Shown here: positions 57,301 through 64,000 of the stretch, in pieces
Layout of the letters: every line of letters begins with the position of its first letter
How positions within the stretch are numbered: position 1 is the first letter of the stretch
NCBI GenBank assembly: GCA_029378245.1
Contig: JARKIF010000013.1
Location: 62,001 to 126,000, forward strand
DNA from: Roridomyces roridus
Lineage: Eukaryota > Basidiomycota > Agaricomycetes > Agaricales > Mycenaceae
Length of the DNA stretch: 64,000 nt
Direction of reading: 5' to 3'
Translations under genes and position numbers: made by a program
The notes under the pieces: model-generated
What the model was told of the DNA's origin: nothing
Seen by the model: the letters and a program-made list of their open reading frames with translations, nothing else
Databases searched by the model: none

Positions 57301-57577
57301 TCAGCAAAGGCCGACAGAAGGATAGCAATCCCACGCACCTATGCAGGTCGACAAGCGCACCAGCGCTGGTCGACTTGACGAGCCTCGCATCAGCAAACTC
57401 GGCATTCAAGGCCGCGAGAAGCTGGGCCACGGAGCTCGCCAGCTCCTCAAGCTGCCTCCGACTCTCGGTGACTTGCTGGATACAGTTGACGATGAATCGC
57501 AAGGTGTGGAAAGCCAAGGAGAGCCCTGGGACGGGCTGAATGCCGAGCAAAGCGTCGAGTAGTGCGTCGAGCGACAT
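54315..57577 (-). CDS. MLKL-like helical domain - TKL kinase - FHA - FHA protein (paralog B)
   Basis: Same exon plan as paralog A, with no stop or frameshift seen. The helical start MSLDALLDALLGIQPVPGLS and LLKDIQKFVQKEQERGFF, the brace, and the kinase motifs GSGGFGRVYRG, VAIK, HGDLKGANV, CDFGLAR and MAPE are all kept, so the kinase should be active. FHA1 keeps SPLHAE but has SSKGTSLNG where Asn-Gly is usual. FHA2 has IRRWDP for the usual Gly-Arg and HSRTGTFLNG for the usual Asn-Gly, so phosphothreonine binding by FHA2 may be lost. The C-terminus is about 20 residues longer than in A (LDGLALRVLMGQQ..). Exon 2 ends CAG/GAAAGT at 57142, the GA-AG-like donor shared with A. The proline linker is shorter. 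The two genes look like a tandem duplication with diverging ligand sites. Confidence 0.85.
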
Positions 57578-58079
57578 GAGAGTGCAGGTTCAAAAGAATC
57601 GAAACGGGCACGACAGCCCTGGGCGACTGAGCGCGAACATGCTGTGAACGCCCGAGAGCTGTGATAGCTAGCTGTGAAAGCTGTGTGTCTTCGAGGCATC
57701 GAATTTTGTTGTGATTGCATTCTGTCGCGTTCATACAGTGGACAACAGCGTTCGATGAAACTGAGGACCAGGCGCACGGTACGGTCGTCCTGTTGGCTGA
57801 GAATAAGTGAGGCAAAGCATCCTCAATATTCACTTGATGGCGTGGCTGTATATAGACTGCTCCACCCTTCCCACGGGGTACAGGTGCCATTGAAGGTTCC
57901 CAGAGACCTGGCCACGGGGTGACGAATTCTTTCCAAGGCACCTGAAATAGTGAAGGCAAATAACAAGCCTGGAGTCCTGATCTTGTCAGGGCGCGAAGAA
58001 GAAACGAATGAAGGTAATGTGCCTTACAAAATCCGACTGGAGAGAAAGGTGTTGGGACAATCTGAGGGCTATGGGACGT
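57578..58079. promoter_or_regulatory. 5' flank of paralog B
   Basis: Contains the 57640-57790 block homologous to the flank of paralog A. No clear TATA box. Confidence 0.4.
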
Positions 58080-58240
58080 CCGAGGCCCCTGCGGCGTCTG
58101 CGCGGCGGAAAAAAGCGCTGTTCTCGGTCGGGAGCTGTAATACCTGGCATGGAATTCTGTAGTGATTGGAGGCGTAAACAGCAGGTTCTGTACTCAGATT
58201 GTCGTTTTCATGGCATGTGAAACAGCCCTCGATGAAACAT
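58080..58240 (-). repeat. third, ORF-less copy of the kinase 5' flank
   Basis: Shares CTGCGGCGTC, GCTGTTC, GGAATTCTGTAGTGATTGG and ACAGCCCTCGATGAAACA-type blocks with 53470-53640, in the same order and orientation, at roughly 70% identity by eye. No MSLDA-like start follows, so a third gene copy seems to have lost its body. Confidence 0.6.
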
Positions 58241-60138
58241 GGATGCGTTGGCTGTTTGAGTTCGGTGAGGAGACCCATTCGAGCCGCCCTGACAGATTGT
58301 GAGAGTGGAAGCATCCCGATTGGTGTGGATTGGTCGTAACTTCGCACCAGGCCGAGGAGTTCCATTTGAAGAGACACCGCACGTGTAGAGTCGTTCCAGA
58401 ATCTTGGCCGCTGTCAAAGAGTTGAGGAAACGAAAATAGTCACGACATAGAATAATAGATCTAGAACGAACTCAGGAATGGTACATACAATTGTGAGCCT
58501 AAGTGAAGCCGAAAACGCATGGATCTAACACACCTGAAAATACGTGAGATCTCTAGCCCTCATTTCGTTCCAGGACGCGCGGAGAGATGGGATGCGACCG
58601 TTCAGCCGTAGATCCATCGATTCGCGAGTACTGCAGCTTTGACCCGAGGCGGCCAAGTTTGTCCCCGCATGCTGTTGACCGAAAAATCAGGCCTTCCCAG
58701 CCTGCATTCGCCAAGCCCGAATCGAAGGAGGCTCCGCGGTGGCAGCAGGAGGCCACTGACACAAACTGTGCATCCATGAAAAGAAGTGAGGAGGTATTTT
58801 ATACGTGGGGTCAAAAGAAAATACCCCACAAATGATTTACCATGCGAAATTCTAGTCAGTGTGAAGAAGGTCCGAGAACCCAGATCCGCGCGCGTGAAAG
58901 TCAAAAAGACATCTATTCATCTCCGCAGCACACACTCTCGAATTGAACGAGGTACATACGCAAACACGTGCATGTCCGTCGCAATTGCGATGCAAGGCGA
59001 GCGCCACGGTGTACTTGAGGCTGCATCGACTGCAGAGTAAGGGATGCAAAAAAGGAGCGTTATCTTCGTCGCATCACGGGCCCTGAATCGAACGAGGATC
59101 GTCCGCGGACATGGGCAGAATCTTGAAGAGTGAGAGAATGGGGTCGCTTACAAGAATAGCTCATCTTCTTGAAGTGGGGCCGAGTATTCGGGTATGTATA
59201 CAGGTGGAAGTAGTGTTCTGCAGTTACCGCTATTGGAGTGTCGACTACAAGAAAACTATCAGTGTCTCGGAGGCGGTGAGCCTGTACGAGTCGATCCTCA
59301 CGTAGAAAAAAATTGGCGATGGCATTTTTCTATGATCCAGCCTCGAATCGAAATGAGGTAGTCCCGCTTGTCGTATATAATCGAGCTTGCTCGGAAGATT
59401 GTGGAACGACACTACTGGACGTCAATATCAAGTGCATTCGAAGACGGATGGATCGCCTACATCGGTGAGGAGCTGGATCGAGGTCGAAGCTCAGTCGAGG
59501 AGCTGGCGGGAGAGCAATCGTGGACAGCGCAACAAACGGAGACAAGAAAAAAGACTGCCGCCCGAATGCACACTATCCAGCCCAGAATCGAAACGAGGTG
59601 TCCCGCTCGTTGTATAATTGACGATCTTCGGAAGATCTTCAAACGACGCTACTGGACGTTGTCATCTTTGCTCCATTCGTCAATATCAAATATCGAGTAC
59701 CTTGGAGGCTTAGACCGGTCAGCAACCCAAGATGGAAGAGACAGCCATCCTCGACGCCGATGGTCATGAGAGTGACGAAACCGAGATCTCGGGCGGGTGT
59801 AAATGCGTGCGGCCCCTACGTGGCTACTGTTCGGATGAGAGGTCAAGGGGTATGCAGGCCGGGGAGCTTGTAGAACAGAGTAGCGTCGCATTCGGAGGGT
59901 GGGGTAGATGGGGCAGTGTAGATGATGCATTGCGATGAATAGGTAGATACAAGATCGTAGCGGACGTAGCCGTATGCAGGGGGATATAATACATCAATAG
60001 CGAAGGTGTAGCTGTGGGTGAGCGGAGGCGTGGCTATGGGGTGTCGAATCATCCCACTGATTGTCGCAAACGCTCCATCAGACTTTGAGCGCGGCAGAAA
60101 AGACAGCAGACGCACTTTTGGGTCCCATTTTTTTCCCA
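58241..60138. other. gene-poor stretch with tRNA-like direct repeats
   Basis: Blocks near 58934, 59087, 59341 and 59582 share (C/G)AATCGAA(A)CGAGG; see the separate repeat entry. No gene is supported. Confidence 0.4.
59333..59700 (-). repeat. direct repeat pair with tRNA-like arms
   Basis: About 59333-59450 and 59572-59690 align with shared GTCCCGCT(T/C)G, CGGAAGAT, ACGAC(A/G)CTACTGGACGT blocks. On the minus strand both begin GTCCAGTAG, contain GCGGGAC.ACCTC and a TTTCGATTC loop, and end with CTGGAT, so a tRNA-like acceptor and T-arm are suggested. Neither folds into a standard tRNA by eye. Confidence 0.45.
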
Positions 60139-60521
60139 TCATTTCCCCTCCAGCGAGTCCATGAAAGTCTGTAACAGCTCGGGGAAGTTCCATATGCCCA
60201 TGGCGCCCGTGAAAATGTACCCGATCCCCAGTAAGAAGAAATTCACGTAGAAGCCAAACCACGCGATGGTTTTGAAGACAAAGAAGGCCCATCTGTGCCA
60301 TGCGTTATATGTCATTTGGCCGCCCTTGAGTGAGGTGGACGCACGTACCGCACAAGTGGCACGGTGACCTTGTAGAGGCAGTATATGCCCACGATGGAAA
60401 GGAGAATGCCGCGGAAGGTGTCGTATCGGTAGGCACAGAAGGCTAGGCCAAGTAGGATGAGAAACTGGACGGGGAGCGAGAAGGAGTTGAGGAATGGGAA
60501 GGGCAGGAACGCGAAGGCCAT
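60139..60521 (-). CDS. small membrane protein, unknown function
   Basis: Exons 60521-60349 and 60292-60139 are joined in phase over a 56-nt intron (GTACGT..CACAG) and give 108 residues. It starts MAFAFLPFPFLNSFSLPVQF and has about four hydrophobic helices: FLILLGLAFCAY, ILLSIVGIYCLYKVTVPL, FFVFKTIAWFGFYVNFFLL and IGYIFTGAMGIW, ending ELLQTFMDSLEGK. Charged residues sit in short loops. No conserved family is recognised. Upstream in-frame starts exist at 60536, but the first Met followed by a hydrophobic run is preferred. Confidence 0.65.
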
Positions 60522-60915
60522 GATGGTCGTGTGCAAAGATGTGGATCATGTGACTCTGGCAGCTGAGTCATGTCACTGTCACCTGTTTGTCCTCTTTCTC
60601 TTCTACCGTCACTCGGACTCACCCGGACTCACCGCTGGCTCATATTCACTACTGCCATGGATTCGAAGATACACGGCCTTGGGCCTTCTGGGGCCTGGGC
60701 TAGATCCACGGACGACAAGTTCCGTCTTGTCTCGGTCTCCGCGCGCCGCACCGGCCAAGCCATGGACGCACCTTGTCTCTTAGACCCACCCCGTCCAAGC
60801 GCAGGTACTCTCTCGCCAGGCGATCGAATATCAGCAATATCTGTCTCCTATGACCTATTCATCACAGAGGTCTTCTCCTGCGCTTTGACCTCCGACGCTT
60901 TGGCCCAAGTAGCAA

Positions 60916-60922
60916 TATAAAG
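60916..60922 (+). promoter_or_regulatory. TATA box
   Basis: TATAAAG lies about 60 bp before the ATG at 60981. Confidence 0.5.
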
Positions 60923-60980
60923 AAGCCGCGGCGCTGATCCATCCATTCAACGGCGACACCCCCTCCCTTACCCTCAATAA

Positions 60981-62264
60981 ATGTCCACATCTTCCGTGAC
61001 CTTCTCTGAATCCCGCTCACACGAGATCGCTACCCAACTTGCGGAAACTGCAGGGCTGACGCCGACCGACATGTTCTTTGATATACTGCCAAGGAGACAC
61101 CAGCCACTCATCGATCAGGTGCGTTCCAACGCACTCCACATTTTTTTTGTTCCTGACATGTTGTCCAGTGGTGTAGCGTCGCGGACGACAACAGAGAAAT
61201 CTGGCCTGGGGTCCTTGTACGTCCACCCTACTGACTTATCATCCAACTCACAAGTCCCTCCAGAGCAACCTCTGCAAACGCTTTCTCCCTTCCCTCATCG
61301 AGGCGTACAAAGCCCTCCCCAGCGCCAACGGAATCCACGCCCTCCTCCTCACCGCCATTGTCGCCAACTCGTACTTCCGCGATTTTATGAGTCTCGGCCT
61401 GGCCCCGGATCTGCTCGCTTTCTACGCGCGTCAACTGAGGATCAACAATACCTGGTCCCGCAGCGTGCGTCTTTCCCTCCTTTGATCTGTGTATGTACTG
61501 ATCGTTTTCGTTTAGAACCCCGATACCTTTCGCGCTTCACTCGAAACGCTCAAACACCTACTTTACTGTGGGTTAGCTCTATCTCTCTCACTCCCGACGT
61601 TTAATTAATATGCGGTACTCCAGACGCCCGCAAATTCCGACGCGCCGACCCACTCTCACCCTCCACCGAACTCGCCTTGGCCAAGTGGCTCGGTCGACAA
61701 GGCCTGCGTTCAATGGAAGCCGCCAAAATTAAGATCGTGCGTGCCCGGTGGCAGGCGTATGATGAGCGTATGGAACACGCTATCAATTGTCATCGGGATA
61801 ACGCCGATTTGTGTTTTGCGTGAGTCTTCCTTTCCTTTCCTTGTATCCTCTGCTCTCCCTACCCTACTCTTCGAACGCTGACTGTGGCTTCTGTATCCAG
61901 CCTCCAAGCATTCATCCTCACCCCGCAAGCCGATCCTTTCCGCCTGCTCGTCACCACAACGCATTTGGAGCGCACGTACATCGGGTCGGGCATCTCCGCT
62001 GCTGGACGAACGCCCGTTCTATCTTTGTTACCTTTGTCGCCAGCTTCTTCGTGAGTTCTTCTACTTGCCTTACTACTTTATGCGCTGACGTACATGTTGA
62101 TGCAGACGCCCGGAAAGTTGTGGTTCCTCGGAGACGAGGCGCACGAATCCGACTCCCAATCTGAATCTGAATGTGAATCAGCGTTGGACCGTACCACGCC
62201 CACGTCGGGTGCCTGTTCCGGCGGCGTGAGCGATTCCGAAAAGGAGCGTCGTTCCAGCCGTTAG
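60981..62264 (+). CDS. conserved-looking hypothetical protein, eight exons
   Basis: Exons 60981-61118, 61169-61216, 61264-61464, 61516-61567, 61624-61819, 61901-61975, 62044-62050 and 62106-62264 are all in phase and give 291 residues. Alpha-helical, soluble character: IATQLAETAGLTPTDMFFDI, FLPSLIEAYKALPSANGIHA, YFRDFMSLGLAPDLLAFYAR, MEAAKIKIVRARWQAYDERM. The end is acidic and Ser-rich (HESDSQSESECESALD) with a basic tip (EKERRSSR). There is no signal peptide or helix for the membrane. Exon 7 is only 7 nt; a model without the 61976-62043 intron would run into a frame conflict, so the micro-exon is preferred. Family and function not recognised. Confidence 0.65.
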
Positions 62265-64000
62265 GGCCGAACGACTCATTGGAAATTTTCGGAAGGTGAA
62301 AGTGTAGCTACAGCATGTTTGTTATCTGTCTGCGCTCGGGTTACTCTCGGTTTTGATGGGCTTCTGTACACTGCGTCCGTATTTAGTTTGCGCATCCCGT
62401 TGTAATTTATTTTGCGGCGTTGGAGAGGAACTGTCCGTGGTTGATGCGCGTCTCGTCATCCGTCATCACTGTTGGTGGAGTGTTCGGCATCTACGTGTAT
62501 GTGATCTTGCGCGCCGGCATCTTTAGGTTTCTGTCTTTTGAATTAGAATCCAACACTCGTTGCGATCGAGGTACGTGGGATAACTGAGTATTTCCCGCTC
62601 GAACTCAGACTACGGATTTCAACACAGAAGTACGGGCATGTCCCCCGATCAAATGAATGTGTCTCCTTGTTCCTGCCAGCTGGGGACTATGACTCCGCCG
62701 TCCTTTTTGTGGACCTTTTCCGCCAACCAACCTCGTTGGCACCATCCCCGCCTATCTGAGATTCTCGGAGGTCGGATGTTCAACTTGGTCCACCAAGATC
62801 TCAAGCTCGGGGTGGTTACCATAGATCCAAATCGCGTGAACTAACCCGGTCCCATCAATGGTGTTCTCTTCCTTCTCCGGCTTGTCGGGCCCTACTGGTT
62901 TGGACAATGATGTAGGCGGTGACAGTGCAAAGAGAATGACAGAGACGGCCATTCCGGTGGAAACCTATAAACGGAGTTCAGAGCATGGAGTGGTGACGAG
63001 ATGGAAATATGTACGGCGATGAAATTGAGCTGGATGGTGTATATGAGGATCCGTTGTGGTCGAAAAATGTGTAGATTTCCGCGCACCTCCAAATTCCAAT
63101 CGTAGTACCGGAACCATTTCTGTACTCCCCGGAAGTAATACGGGAGCTGGCAGTTGTTCCAGCAGGGCCAGCAGGGGCACAGATATGGTCCCATTATCAT
63201 AACTGATGGCCGCATTATCCACGACGTTACCTAGCTCTGGTTGTATATGTCCAACTTGAGTAACAGATATCGTGAGCGACGAGTCTCCTAGGAGAACAAA
63301 TTGATACCTGTCCAAAACATTGCACCACAATCAGAAAAGAGATCGGTTTCAACCGGTTGCTTACATAAATGCGCTACATGAACCTTCCCCATTGACTTGG
63401 ACTCGACAGTGTAGACAGCTGAGCATGAGTACTGCCCAATTATAAACATCCGACTCACGGGGACTCCCGCAAGAGCTACAAGAAGAGCGAAGGCAGAATA
63501 GTCAAGATCACAAAGTATCACCAAATCTCAGGCGCACACTTGTTGAATTCATTGAGAAACTTAGATTGAGGTCAAGTTTGACAAAATAAATTGCTGACTG
63601 CATTCAAGAAAATCCACTGTACTTGTACTACGAGATGTGCGCACAGACGACCAGAAAGGGCCGCCAGTGCAGTGTTGAACTGCCCCGTGCCCAGTAGTAA
63701 GAATGGCACATGCGCGGGCGCTGACTGGGGCCAAGGGTGGGTTGAACCACCAAAAACCAACAGAATTCACAAATTCTCGACTGCCGAACAAAGTGAGAAT
63801 ATATCCAAACAGAAGAAATTAGAATAGTGTGTTGGACTCACCGAATTTCATGTTCGACTCTTCGATGCAGACCTTCAACTGATGCGCAAAGGTGGTCAAA
63901 TCTCCATCTGCCAGCTCTGAACAAGCAGGGCAATCGGCAACAGCCTCGCGCAGACTTTCTGCCAGCTCTACAGCCTTTAACTGTGCCACATGATGGGATG
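62265..64000 (-). other. probable partial gene on the minus strand at the right edge
   Basis: Minus-strand bases near 63990-63845 read VAQLKAVELAESLREAVADC, PACSELADGDLTTFAHQLKV, CIEESNMKF and end at a good GTGAGT donor (63842). Downstream minus-strand pieces such as LDYSAFALLVALAGVPVS (about 63500) and TISVPLLALLEQLPAPVLLP (about 63170) might be further exons, with hydrophobic content. The 5' end is beyond the window and I cannot set exon limits or family. Confidence 0.35.

Noticed and set aside
61976..62043. Frameshift in the eight-exon hypothetical gene
   Set aside because: A GTACAT..GCCAG intron plus a 7-nt exon restores the frame to TPGKLWFLGDEA without any lesion.
1..64000. CRISPR arrays, bacterial operons, ribosome-binding sites, rRNA genes
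   Set aside because: None seen; intron-rich genes and TATA boxes mark this as fungal nuclear DNA.

Overview
The window looks like nuclear DNA of a filamentous basidiomycete (Agaricomycetes). Genes are packed with 45-60 nt introns (GT..AG, often GTGCGT or GTACGT donors) and micro-exons. The gene set is typical of a mushroom or wood/litter decayer: a 21-exon laccase, a GH16 glucanase, a thaumatin-like protein, DUF6534 membrane proteins, F-box/LRR proteins and a Ty1/copia retrotransposon. No species is claimed. All exon joins were read by eye from reading phase, splice motifs and family resemblance; none was computed.

Layout. 0-8.4 kb is gene-poor: two MITE-like elements, one small secreted protein, a frameshifted seven-helix-type membrane protein and a GH5 relic. 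8.4-17 kb holds one 18-exon gene for a secreted or membrane protein of unknown function. A complete copia element, with identical LTRs and an open 1388-codon polyprotein on the opposite strand, sits in its last intron exactly at the splice donor. 19-22 kb carries an F-box gene and a 10-exon GH16 gene. 24.7-26.5 kb is a thaumatin-like gene broken by a 685-bp element (8-bp target duplication, tRNA-like promoter boxes, TTAGGT array) and by a second deletion. 29.3-32 kb is an intact laccase.

32.5-39.2 kb is a run of decayed genes: wax synthase-like MBOAT, SMP-30/gluconolactonase-like, MFS transporter, polysaccharide lyase-like and a DUF5648-like secreted protein. Each has at least one frameshift, nonsense codon or deletion. 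41.3-50 kb has an F-box-like gene, a frameshifted membrane-protein gene and two intact DUF6534 genes.

50.1-57.6 kb is the most interesting part. Two head-to-tail paralogous genes encode an N-terminal helical region resembling the MLKL/HeLo four-helix-bundle class, a brace-like coiled region, a catalytically complete TKL-type kinase and two C-terminal FHA domains. A third, ORF-less copy of their 5' flank lies upstream. This is an MLKL-like layout with an active kinase and phosphothreonine readers in one chain, so a role in fungal regulated cell death or non-self signalling is an attractive but unproven idea. The paralogs share an apparent GA-AG intron.

57.6-64 kb has degenerate tRNA-like repeats, a small membrane protein, an 8-exon conserved hypothetical gene and a probable partial gene at the right edge. 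The secreted enzymes suggest saprotrophy or wall remodelling, but many of that class are broken here. The single-base indels could be assembly errors; the transposon insertions, the larger deletions and the two Trp-to-TGA changes are less easily explained that way.
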